From an uncultured Oscillospiraceae bacterium (GTDB lineage Bacteria > Bacillota > Clostridia > Oscillospirales > Acutalibacteraceae): DNA of 64,000 nucleotides. Positions 8,815-16,679 of this stretch are shown here, piece after piece (the first letter of the stretch is position 1; each line of letters starts with the position of its first letter). The position numbers were made by a program, and so were the translations under genes. Under the pieces are notes generated by a model that saw nothing but the letters and a program-made list of their open reading frames with translations, made no database searches and had not been told where the DNA came from. Location: assembly GCA_900539165.1 (NCBI GenBank), contig UQAZ01000008.1, positions 35,521 through 99,520 on the forward strand, given 5' to 3'.

Positions 8815-9443
8815 CAAAAAAAGAGAGAGCATTAAACGCAGTTGAGGTGCTTAAAAGAGAATATCCCGAAGCTGTCTGCTCGCTCAATTATTCAAACCCG
8901 TTTGAGCTTTTGGTGGCAGTAAGACTGTCTGCTCAATGCACCGATGCAAGAGTTAATCTTGTAACCCCTGCCCTTTTTGAAAAATACAAAACGCTCGACG
9001 ACTACTGCTCGGCTGATGTAAAAGACATTGAAAAAATTATATATTCCTGCGGATTTTACAAAAGCAAGGCAGAATCAATCATTGATATGGCAAAGGGTGT
9101 GCGTGACCGTTTCGGCGGTACGGTACCCGACAATATTGACGATCTTATTACCCTAAACGGTGTCGGCAGAAAAACCGCAAACCTTATTGTAGGCGATATT
9201 TATCACAAGCAGGCAGTAGTGGTTGACACTCATATGATTAGGATTGCAAACCGAATAGGCTTGGTAAACGAAAAGAATCCTAAAAAAATCGAGTTTGAAC
9301 TAAAAAAGCTTATACCGCCCGAGGAAAGCTCGGACTTTTGCCACAGAATTGTGCTTTTCGGCAGAGACACCTGCCCTGCAAGAAATCCAAAATGTAACGC
9401 TTGCCCTATGGCGGACGGCTGTAAAAAAATCGGAGTAAAATAA
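8811..9443 (+). CDS. nth: Endonuclease III (DNA glycosylase/AP lyase)
   Basis: Base-excision repair glycosylase for oxidised pyrimidines with AP-lyase activity. The helix-hairpin-helix LNGVGRKTAN contains the catalytic Lys, VVDTHMIRI the catalytic Asp, and the C-terminal CPARNPKCNACPMADGC has the C-x6-C-x2-C-x5-C spacing of the 4Fe-4S cluster. The length (210) is typical. The start overlaps rarA by four bases (ATGA). It forms a small DNA maintenance block with rarA. Confidence 0.96.
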   Translation: MTKKERALNAVEVLKREYPEAVCSLNYSNPFELLVAVRLSAQCTDARVNLVTPALFEKYKTLDDYCSADVKDIEKIIYSCGFYKSKAESIIDMAKGVRDRFGGTVPDNIDDLITLNGVGRKTANLIVGDIYHKQAVVVDTHMIRIANRIGLVNEKNPKKIEFELKKLIPPEESSDFCHRIVLFGRDTCPARNPKCNACPMADGCKKIGVK

Positions 9444-9446
9444 CAG

Positions 9447-9959
9447 ATGAACAATAAAAACATTGTACTTATCGGTATGCCCGGAAGCGGAAAAAGCACC
9501 TGTGGAGTTCTGACCGCAAAAGCCGTGCTGAAAAATTTTTTCGACACGGATTTGCTGCTTCAGGGTATGCAGGGAAAAAGGCTTCAGGATATTATAAACG
9601 ACAACGGAATAGATTATTTCCTCACCTCAGAGGAAAAAGCCATACTGTCGCTTAATATCGGCTCAACAGTTATCGCAACGGGAGGCTCTGTAATATACAG
9701 CCCAAAGGCTATGCGTCACCTAAAAGAAAACGGCTGCGTTATTTATCTTCATCTCAGCTACGAAACAATGTGCAGGAGAATTAAAAACATCTCAACCCGT
9801 GGCGTTGTTCTCAAAAACGGCGAATCGCTCAAGGATATGTATGACGAGCGACTGCCGCTTTATAAAAAATATGCCGACATTACGGTTGATTGCGACGAAA
9901 AGACTGTCGAGCAAACAGTTTCGGCAATAGTCGAAGCCGTAAACAACCTTAATAAATAA
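9447..9959 (+). CDS. Shikimate-kinase-like small kinase with altered substrate site
   Basis: P-loop kinase of the shikimate kinase family by fold: Walker A GMPGSGKST near the N-terminus, the DTD pair (FFDTD), the ATGGS glycine stretch and the lid/ERxPLY element (DERLPLYKKYADITVD). However, some residues that hold shikimate in AroK/AroL are changed: the FR..E pair is FLTSEE here, so the substrate Arg is Leu, and the lid Arg-Pro motif reads TRGVVL. It may therefore phosphorylate another small molecule or be a degenerate shikimate kinase. It starts 3 nt after nth and ends the operon; no other aromatic pathway gene is nearby. Confidence 0.75.
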   Translation: MNNKNIVLIGMPGSGKSTCGVLTAKAVLKNFFDTDLLLQGMQGKRLQDIINDNGIDYFLTSEEKAILSLNIGSTVIATGGSVIYSPKAMRHLKENGCVIYLHLSYETMCRRIKNISTRGVVLKNGESLKDMYDERLPLYKKYADITVDCDEKTVEQTVSAIVEAVNNLNK

Positions 9960-9967
9960 AAAAATGC

Positions 9968-9996
9968 TTGATATACCTTTCCTAAAATGGTATGAT
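9968..9996 (+). promoter_or_regulatory. Sigma-A promoter of guaB
   Basis: TTGATA (9968-9973), 17-bp spacer, TATGAT (9991-9996), each one mismatch from consensus, ends 38 nt before the guaB ATG. Confidence 0.75.
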
Positions 9997-10034
9997 AGAT
10001 AAAATTTGTAAGAAAAAATATTGGGAGGATTGTT

Positions 10035-11507
10035 ATGAAGGCTTATAACGAAAAATTTGTAAAAGAAGGCTTGACATTTGATGACGTCTTGTTGATTCCG
10101 GCAAAATCGGATGTTACTCCGGACAAGGTTTCCACAAAGACTAAGCTCACTAAGGACATCAGCCTTAACATTCCGCTTATGACTGCGGCTATGGATACCG
10201 TAACCGAATCAAGAATGGCAATCGCTATTGCAAGAGAGGGCGGAATCGGTGTTATTCATAAAAATATGACTATCGAGGAGCAGGCTACCGAGGTAGATAA
10301 GGTTAAGAGAAGCGAAAACGGTGTTATTCTTAATCCGTTTTATCTTTCCCCTCAGCACAGCGTTAAAGACGCAGATATGCTTATGGGCAAATATAAAATC
10401 AGCGGTGTGCCGATTTGCGAGGACGACGGAACACTCGTTGGTATTCTTACAAACCGTGACCTGCGCTTCATTCAGGATTTCAGCGTTAAGATTTCTACTG
10501 TAATGACTCCGAAAAGCGAGCTTATTACAGCAAAGGCAGGCACTACTCTTGACGAGGCTAAGCAAATCCTTATGAAGTCTAAGGTTGAAAAGCTTCCTCT
10601 CATCGACGACCACGGCAAACTCACAGGTCTTGTAACAATCAAGGACATCGAAAAGGCTGTTAAGTATCCTAACACTGCCCGTGACAGCAAAGACAGACTT
10701 CTCTGTGCGGCTGCTCTGGGTGTAACAGACGATGTTCTCATTCGCGCTCAGGCTCTTTACGAAGCAGGTGTTGACGCTTTCGTTCTTGACTCTGCTCACG
10801 GTCACTCCCAAAATATTATTAATAACGTAACAAAGGTTAAAAACGCATTCCCGTCAGTATCACTTATCGCAGGTAATGTTGCAACCGCAGAGGCTACCGA
10901 GGCTCTTATTAAGGCAGGTGCCGACGCTGTTAAAATCGGTATCGGTCCGGGTTCTATCTGTACTACTCGTGTTGTTGCAGGTATCGGTGTACCTCAGATT
11001 ACCGCTATCTATGACTCGGCAGAAATGGCTGATAAGTACGGCGTTCCTGTTATCGCTGACGGCGGTATCAAGTATTCGGGCGATATGGTAAAGGCTCTCG
11101 CAGCAGGCGGAAGCGTCGTTATGGTCGGCTCACTCGTTGCAGGCTGTGACGAAGCACCCGGCGATACAGAAATTTATCAGGGTCGTCAGTTTAAGGTTTA
11201 CAGAGGTATGGGTTCCCTCGGTGCTATGAACCACGGTTCTGCCGACAGATATTTCCAAAAAGGCTCAAAGAAGTTCGTTCCGGAAGGCGTTGAAGGTCGT
11301 GTCCCTTACAAAGGAGCTGTTTCTGACACAATTTATCAGATGATGGGCGGCTTGCGCTCAGGTATGGGATATGTAGGCTGTCACACAATCGAAGAGCTTC
11401 GTGCAAACGCACAGTTTATTCGCATTACCGGAGCAGGTCTTATCGAGTCTCACCCTCATGATGTATTCATCACTAAGGAAGCTCCAAACTATTCGGGAAA
11501 TAAATAA
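10035..11507 (+). CDS. guaB: Inosine-5'-monophosphate dehydrogenase
   Basis: Converts IMP to XMP with NAD+, committing purine flux to GMP. The TIM barrel is split by two CBS domains (about residues 95-205). The active-site loop GIGPGSICTTR with the nucleophilic Cys is intact, as are IADGGI and the flap residues GMGSLGAM and GRVPYKG. 490 residues is standard. The ribosome-binding site GGGAGG lies 7 nt upstream. The gene is rich in codons ending in T (GCT, GGT, CGT), a sign of strong expression shared with the 12.5-14.3 kb pair. Flanking genes are not purine-related. Confidence 0.97.
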   Translation: MKAYNEKFVKEGLTFDDVLLIPAKSDVTPDKVSTKTKLTKDISLNIPLMTAAMDTVTESRMAIAIAREGGIGVIHKNMTIEEQATEVDKVKRSENGVILNPFYLSPQHSVKDADMLMGKYKISGVPICEDDGTLVGILTNRDLRFIQDFSVKISTVMTPKSELITAKAGTTLDEAKQILMKSKVEKLPLIDDHGKLTGLVTIKDIEKAVKYPNTARDSKDRLLCAAALGVTDDVLIRAQALYEAGVDAFVLDSAHGHSQNIINNVTKVKNAFPSVSLIAGNVATAEATEALIKAGADAVKIGIGPGSICTTRVVAGIGVPQITAIYDSAEMADKYGVPVIADGGIKYSGDMVKALAAGGSVVMVGSLVAGCDEAPGDTEIYQGRQFKVYRGMGSLGAMNHGSADRYFQKGSKKFVPEGVEGRVPYKGAVSDTIYQMMGGLRSGMGYVGCHTIEELRANAQFIRITGAGLIESHPHDVFITKEAPNYSGNK

Positions 11508-11533
11508 ACCGTATTTGATTAATAGGTGATTTT

Positions 11534-12367
11534 ATGGCAGAGAGCATAAGCCGCAAGGAAAAGCTCAAGCAATATCTAAAAAAGAACTTAACCCGCACTT
11601 GGGCTAAGAGAGTAACATATCAGATTTTTGCATTCATCATAAGCGTTGCTATGATAGCGGGTGTAACAGTATATGCATTTAATAAAACATATGACGAAAG
11701 AGAGTTGAGTTTTGTGGATGGATTTACTATCACGGCACACACAGGTGCATTCGACACTCCGGACAATACTATGGAATCGCTCGAAACCGCTATTGAGCAT
11801 AATATGGAGGTCGTTGAAATTGATATTCGCCAAAGACCCGACTCAACGCTCGTTATTGCGCACGACATCGTTGCAAATAACAGCGACGGTGTTGAGCTGA
11901 CGCAGGTATTCGACAGAGTGAGCCAAACCGATATGAAGCTTAACCTCGACATTAAAGAAGTAAGGGTTTTGCCTGCACTCTATGATATGATTGTTGATTA
12001 CGGCTTTGAGGAGCGTGCTTTCTTTACAGGTATAGACGAACACCAAACCGATAAGGTTAAGGAAAATTGTCCCGGAATTGCGTACTACATAAATTATTGG
12101 CCGAGCAGAGTGAGGATTTTTTCTGACAGCTATCAGCAGGACATTTTGGAGGTTCTGGAACAAACGGGTGCAATCGGAATTAACTGCAACCACATTTGTG
12201 CCTCAAGAACATTGTCAAATCTTCTGCACGATAACGGATATAAGCTTTCCGTCTGGACAGTCAATAAGAAATACCAAATGGCTCGTGCTTTCGTAAATAA
12301 GCCCGACAATATCACCACAAGATGCCCCGATAAGCTTCAGGAAGTAATTGATAATTGGGGAAAATAA
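11534..12367 (+). CDS. Membrane-anchored glycerophosphodiester phosphodiesterase family protein
   Basis: Predicted to hydrolyse glycerophosphodiesters to glycerol-3-phosphate and an alcohol, outside the membrane. A single N-terminal helix (about 30-50, FAFIISVAMIAGVTVYAF) precedes the GDPD TIM barrel. Recognisable motifs are AHTGAF...PDNTMES, VEIDIRQRPDSTLVIAHD and LNLDIKE. The hallmark HRG reads HTG, so the substrate-phosphate Arg is Thr, while the catalytic His pair and acidic metal ligands remain. It starts 26 nt after guaB behind TAGGTGAT and may be cotranscribed with it; a hairpin follows the stop. Confidence 0.85.
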   Translation: MAESISRKEKLKQYLKKNLTRTWAKRVTYQIFAFIISVAMIAGVTVYAFNKTYDERELSFVDGFTITAHTGAFDTPDNTMESLETAIEHNMEVVEIDIRQRPDSTLVIAHDIVANNSDGVELTQVFDRVSQTDMKLNLDIKEVRVLPALYDMIVDYGFEERAFFTGIDEHQTDKVKENCPGIAYYINYWPSRVRIFSDSYQQDILEVLEQTGAIGINCNHICASRTLSNLLHDNGYKLSVWTVNKKYQMARAFVNKPDNITTRCPDKLQEVIDNWGK

Positions 12368-12374
12368 TTCGACA

Positions 12375-12418
12375 AAAAGCCTGTTCTTGACGCAAAATTC
12401 AAGGCAGGCTTTAATTTT
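12375..12418 (+). terminator. Terminator after the glycerophosphodiesterase gene
   Basis: AAAGCCTG and CAGGCTTT form a perfect 8-bp outer stem with an inner TCTTGA/TCAAGG pairing; the following T-run is interrupted (TTTAATTTTAT), so efficiency is uncertain. Confidence 0.65.
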
Positions 12419-12492
12419 ATATATATGTAAATACAAAATTTATAGAATTTGTGTAAAAATTGTCAAAAATTTACGATAATCAATATTTACTC

Positions 12493-12521
12493 TTGAACAG
12501 TAAAGAAATTTTGGTTATAAT
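12493..12521 (+). promoter_or_regulatory. Strong sigma-A promoter of the NifU-like/GGGtGRT pair
   Basis: TTGAAC (12493-12498), 17-bp spacer, perfect TATAAT (12516-12521). A leader of about 48 nt ends in AAGGAG before the start codon. Confidence 0.82.
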
Positions 12522-12575
12522 ATATACAGTAAATTTTAATAAATTTATCTAAATTAAAAGTAAGGAGTTTAGAAA

Positions 12576-13268
12576 ATGGTTTACTCACACGAAGTTGAAA
12601 CAATGTGTCCTGTTGCTCAGGGCGTTGCTCACGGTGCTGCTCCTATTCCGGAGGAAGCAAAATGGGTTAAGGCAAAGGAAATTACCGATATTTCCGGCTT
12701 TACACACGGTGTTGGCTGGTGCGCTCCTCAGCAGGGTACCTGCAAGCTTACACTTAATGTTAAAAACGGTGTAATCGAAGAAGCTCTTGTAGAGACAATC
12801 GGCTGTTCGGGTATGACTCACTCAGCAGCTATGGCATCGGAAATTCTTCCGGGCAGAACTATTCTTGAAGCGCTCAACACAGACCTTGTTTGTGACGCTA
12901 TCAATACTGCTATGAGAGAGCTGTTCCTCCAAATCGTTTACGGTCGTACTCAGAGTGCTTTCTCTGATGACGGATTGGTTGTAGGTGCAGGTCTTGAGGA
13001 TTTAGGTAAGGGTCTTCGTTCACAGGTTGGTACTATGTACGGTACTCGCAAGGCAGGTCCTCGCTACCTCGAAATGACAGACGGTTATGTAACAGGCATC
13101 GCACTTGATAAGGATAACGAAATCATCGGCTACAAGTTCGTAAACTTCGGCAAGATGATGGACTTCATCAAGGCAGGCGACGACGCTAACACAGCTTTTG
13201 AAAAGGCTCAGGGACAATACGGCAGAGTTGACGATGCTGTTAAGGTTATCGACCCAAGAAAAGAATAA
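12576..13268 (+). CDS. NifU/IscU-like iron-sulfur scaffold protein paired with GGGtGRT
   Basis: By pattern this is the NifU-like scaffold that sits next to GGGtGRT genes in many anaerobes. Cysteines GWCAPQQGTC (about 47-56) and IGCSGMTHSAAMASEIL (about 77-93) correspond to the first two cluster-binding cysteine regions of IscU; the second even keeps the xxS.A.A..EML helix pattern. It is longer (230) than IscU, with a unique C-terminal half (about 120-230). No signal peptide or membrane helix. Codon use is strongly biased to GCT/GGT, so it is probably abundant. The recipient protein and cluster type are unknown. It is followed after 20 nt by the GGGtGRT gene, behind AGGAGG. Confidence 0.82.
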   Translation: MVYSHEVETMCPVAQGVAHGAAPIPEEAKWVKAKEITDISGFTHGVGWCAPQQGTCKLTLNVKNGVIEEALVETIGCSGMTHSAAMASEILPGRTILEALNTDLVCDAINTAMRELFLQIVYGRTQSAFSDDGLVVGAGLEDLGKGLRSQVGTMYGTRKAGPRYLEMTDGYVTGIALDKDNEIIGYKFVNFGKMMDFIKAGDDANTAFEKAQGQYGRVDDAVKVIDPRKE

Positions 13269-13288
13269 GAGAGTAGGAGGATATTATA

Positions 13289-14287
13289 ATGGCTTTATTT
13301 GAATCATACGAAAGAAGAGAAAAGCAAATCCTTGCTGTTCTTGAAAAATACGATATTAAATCAATCGAAGAATGTAAAGAAATCTGCAACGCTAAAGGCT
13401 TTGACCCATATAAAATCGTTGAGGGTATTCAGCCTATCTGCTTTGAAAATGCAAAGTGGGCTTACACAGTAGGCTGTGCTATCGCTATTAAAAAGGGCGT
13501 TAAGACTGCTGCTGAGGCTGCTGCCGCAATCGGTGAGGGTCTTCAGTCATTCTGCATTCCGGGTTCTGTTGCTGACCAGCGTAAGGTAGGTCTCGGCCAC
13601 GGTAACCTCGGCAAGATGCTTCTTGAAGAAGAAACAGAGTGCTTCGCATTCCTTGCAGGTCACGAATCATTCGCTGCTGCTGAGGGTGCTATCGGTATCG
13701 CTGAGAAGGCTAACAAAGTTCGTAAAAAGCCTCTTAGAGTTATTCTTAACGGTCTCGGCAAGGACGCTGCTCAGATTATCGCAAGAATTAACGGATTCAC
13801 ATATATCGAAACCGAGATGGATTACTACACAGGCGAGGTTAAGGAAGTATTCCGCAAACCTTACTCAAACGGTCTTCGTGCAAAGGTAAACTGCTACGGT
13901 GCTAATGATGTAACCGAGGGCGTTGCTATTATGTGGAAGGAAAATGTTGATGTTTCTATCACAGGTAACTCAACTAACCCAACAAGATTCCAGCACCCTG
14001 TTGCAGGCACATATAAGAAAGAGCGTCTCGAAAAGGGCAAAAAGTACTTCTCAGTTGCTTCAGGCGGCGGTACAGGTCGTACACTTCACCCTGATAATAT
14101 GGCTGCAGGTCCTGCTTCATACGGTATGACCGATACAATGGGCAGAATGCACAGCGACGCACAGTTTGCAGGCTCATCTTCAGTTCCTGCACACGTAGAA
14201 ATGATGGGACTTATCGGTATGGGTAATAACCCGATGGTAGGTGCTACCGTTGCATGCGCAGTTGCAGTAGAAGAAGCTGTAAAGTAA
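13289..14287 (+). CDS. GGGtGRT family protein
   Basis: Named after the glycine motif, which is visible here as SGGGTGRTLHPDN (about residues 255-267). The family is widespread in anaerobes, usually beside a NifU-like scaffold, and has no established biochemical function that I know of. Other conserved-looking blocks are GLGHGNLGKMLLEEE, FLAGHESFAAAEGAIG and FAGSSSVPAHVEMMGLIGMGNNPMVGA. No membrane segments; 332 residues. Cysteines occur at CKEICNAKGF, PICFENA, VGCAIA, SFCIPGS and others, so cluster or metal binding is possible but unproven. AGGAGG is 8 nt upstream; codon use is that of a highly expressed gene. Confidence 0.88.
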   Translation: MALFESYERREKQILAVLEKYDIKSIEECKEICNAKGFDPYKIVEGIQPICFENAKWAYTVGCAIAIKKGVKTAAEAAAAIGEGLQSFCIPGSVADQRKVGLGHGNLGKMLLEEETECFAFLAGHESFAAAEGAIGIAEKANKVRKKPLRVILNGLGKDAAQIIARINGFTYIETEMDYYTGEVKEVFRKPYSNGLRAKVNCYGANDVTEGVAIMWKENVDVSITGNSTNPTRFQHPVAGTYKKERLEKGKKYFSVASGGGTGRTLHPDNMAAGPASYGMTDTMGRMHSDAQFAGSSSVPAHVEMMGLIGMGNNPMVGATVACAVAVEEAVK

Positions 14288-14380
14288 TAACTTTCAAGAC
14301 TTTTAAGTTCTTGAAATAACGACAGAATTTTGACAGCGAAATAATTTTTCGCCAAAATATTCGCAACAATTAAACACATA

Positions 14381-14420
14381 AAACCCTGCTTCGGCTTTCG
14401 CTGAAACAGGGTTTTTCTTT
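14381..14420 (+). terminator. Terminator after the GGGtGRT gene
   Basis: AAACCCTG (14381) and CAGGGTTT (14407) form a stem followed by TTTTTCTTT. It can also fold on the opposite strand and may help stop the GH112 transcript. Confidence 0.8.
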
Positions 14421-14426
14421 AGTTTG

Positions 14427-14451
14427 AACGCTTACTTTTGCAAGCGTTTTT
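14427..14451. terminator. Second hairpin between converging GGGtGRT and GH112 genes
   Basis: AACGCTT (14427-14433) and AAGCGTT (14442-14448) are perfect complements with an 8-nt loop and T-run on the plus strand; it lies 12 nt past the GH112 stop on the minus strand. Probably part of a bidirectional termination region. Confidence 0.55.
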
Positions 14452-14462
14452 GTTATATCAAA

Positions 14463-16658
14463 TTAAATTTGATACCATTTGATTTCGTTTGCGTCGAGGT
14501 GAAGGTCGAAACTTGTGCCGTCGCCTACATATACGGTGGTATCCTGTGGCTCGTATGTATTATTTACAACGCAGTATTTACCGTTTTTAACATAAGCGTG
14601 AACCTCAACATTATAGTTAGTTGAATACCAGCAGTTAAGCTCATTCTCGGCACTTGCACTCCAAAGAACCGCACGATAAAGCACACGGCTGTTTTCAAAC
14701 GAATACGGAAGTCCGCTGATATAAACGCCTCTGCCCTTGCCGAACTGTCTTACTGCCATTTGAACTTCCTCGGCATGACGCACCATAAACGGAAGCTCGG
14801 TAGCATTTTGAACAAGCACGGTTGTACCGTCGAGAGCAACAATATTTTTCTTACCCTCACCGAAGTCAACATTGCCGTTATCTGTATCGGCAAGAATGAA
14901 GTGGTCACGATGCTCCTCGGTATTATATCTGCGAGTATTGAGAGTAAAACCGTTTTCCTCCTCAACGCCCAAAATGTCGTCAAGCTGGAAAAACTTACCC
15001 TGCCAATGATGAGCAGCAGGCTCGCCTACACCGATGAAACCACCGCCGTTATATACAAAACTCTTAACAGCTGTAACAATTTCCTCGTCAGTCCAATATT
15101 CGCCGCCCGACTGAGCTGTATCTGCATCGCCTACATTGATAATAACATCAACATCATCAAGCACGCTCTTATCATTTTTAATATCATCAAAGCTGATAAA
15201 CTTAACATCAAACGGTGCGCCGCTGAGAGCCTCGATAATGCCGAAATATGAATAATTCTGTCTGTAATACAATCCGTGATGTACCATATGGTTTGACCAA
15301 GCACGCATCTTGCCCCAGCAATTAAGGACTGCAACTTTCTTTACGCAGTAAGGGGTAACGCCCTGAATATTATCATAAAGAGTGCGGAACTCATCGCATA
15401 CGCCCTCTATATAATCAACGAACTCAGGGAACTGAAGTGCAAGCTTCAAATATCCGCCGTAGCCAATACGCTGAATAGGGCTTCTGAGGATTGCTCTTCT
15501 TGCTGTCACCCAATTAACCTTTGCCTCGTAAATCGGGTCGCCGCCCTCGTGGAAAACATCCGGGAAGAAATACGGCAAAAATCTGCCCTCTGTGTACTTA
15601 ACATTCTTAATATCGCTGAAAAGTCTGAGGGTTGCACCGTTTCCGACAGAGCCTACAACCGCATCAAGACCGATTGAAGCAAACTCGTCCATAAACGGCT
15701 CCATACCAATCCAATGGTCGCCCATAAACATCATTGCTTCCTTGCCGTACTCGTGAACAATGTCCACCATTTCCTTAGCAAGCTTTGCAACCTCTCGTCT
15801 TTGGAAAGCCTGAAAATCTCTGAACTCCTTAGACGGAATGCGATATGTATTATTCATATAGCCCTGGTCAATTATGAACTCGGGACGGAATTTATATCCT
15901 ACCTCCTGCTCAAACTGAGCAAGAATATACGGGCTTACAGATGCGGAATATCCAAACCAGTCAACAAACTTTTCTCTTGCAAGCTCATCAAAAATAAGAG
16001 TGAACTGATGGAAAAAGGTTGTAAATCTTACAACATCAACATACTCGTGAGTTTCAAGAAACTTACGCAATCTCTCAAGAGAATGCGCCCTTGTCTTAGG
16101 CTGGCGAACATCAAAAGTAATTTGAGGCTCAACATCCTTCCACTCATTTACCACAGCGTTATACATATGTACCGGGTCCCACATAATATAAGCAAGGAAG
16201 CTTACGGTATATTCGTGGAACGGCTTTGCGTTGCAAATAACCACATTTCCGCTTTCTGCATCATATCTCCATGTGTCAGTAGGTACAACCTCGCCCGTTG
16301 TACGGTCGATAACCTCCCACCATCTGGTAATATCGTCATAATCATTTACCTTGAGCATATCGGGATAAAGGTTATCCATAAGATGAATTTCAAGGGAATC
16401 GCTTACAGCAGTATGGAACTTTGTCATAATATACATCTGCTGAATTTCGTCCGGGTTTGCCTTTGCCCATTCGTTATCCTTACGGGTTGTGTAATAGGTT
16501 GCATAAACCTTTGCGCCTGCGTCCTTCAGTTCCTGCGGGAACTCTGTTCCGTCACAGTCACGAATAGCGTCAGCGCCCCATTTGTCCATAATTTCGAGCG
16601 TTTCCTTTACCACATCCATATCGGTGGGTATAGTAACTCTTCCCTTTGTCTTTGCCAT
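14463..16658 (-). CDS. 1,3-beta-galactosyl-N-acetylhexosamine phosphorylase (GH112, lacto-N-biose phosphorylase)
   Basis: Cytoplasmic phosphorolysis of lacto-N-biose or galacto-N-biose to galactose-1-phosphate plus GlcNAc or GalNAc. The 731 residues match GH112 throughout, with GRVTIPTDMDVV at the N-terminus, IRDCDGTEFP, WGVDP-like region and GDHWIGMEP, in which the Asp (about 314) is expected to be the general acid. The C-terminal half carries the class I glutamine-amidotransferase-like domain (VLNCWGKMRAWSNH, YNGGGFIGVGEP). No signal peptide. It is the last gene of a minus-strand set, 21 nt after the beta-helix gene, which fits a lacto-N-biosidase that would feed it. Substrate preference (lacto- or galacto-N-biose) cannot be read. 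Confidence 0.93.
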   Translation of the reverse strand: MAKTKGRVTIPTDMDVVKETLEIMDKWGADAIRDCDGTEFPQELKDAGAKVYATYYTTRKDNEWAKANPDEIQQMYIMTKFHTAVSDSLEIHLMDNLYPDMLKVNDYDDITRWWEVIDRTTGEVVPTDTWRYDAESGNVVICNAKPFHEYTVSFLAYIMWDPVHMYNAVVNEWKDVEPQITFDVRQPKTRAHSLERLRKFLETHEYVDVVRFTTFFHQFTLIFDELAREKFVDWFGYSASVSPYILAQFEQEVGYKFRPEFIIDQGYMNNTYRIPSKEFRDFQAFQRREVAKLAKEMVDIVHEYGKEAMMFMGDHWIGMEPFMDEFASIGLDAVVGSVGNGATLRLFSDIKNVKYTEGRFLPYFFPDVFHEGGDPIYEAKVNWVTARRAILRSPIQRIGYGGYLKLALQFPEFVDYIEGVCDEFRTLYDNIQGVTPYCVKKVAVLNCWGKMRAWSNHMVHHGLYYRQNYSYFGIIEALSGAPFDVKFISFDDIKNDKSVLDDVDVIINVGDADTAQSGGEYWTDEEIVTAVKSFVYNGGGFIGVGEPAAHHWQGKFFQLDDILGVEEENGFTLNTRRYNTEEHRDHFILADTDNGNVDFGEGKKNIVALDGTTVLVQNATELPFMVRHAEEVQMAVRQFGKGRGVYISGLPYSFENSRVLYRAVLWSASAENELNCWYSTNYNVEVHAYVKNGKYCVVNNTYEPQDTTVYVGDGTSFDLHLDANEIKWYQI

Positions 16659-16679
16659 TGCATTACCTCTCTGTCTATA

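Noticed and set aside
13289..14287. GGGtGRT protein as a kinase or nucleotide-binding protein because of its glycine motif
   Set aside because: The motif is not a P-loop (no GxxxxGK[ST]) and no Walker B or kinase motif is visible.
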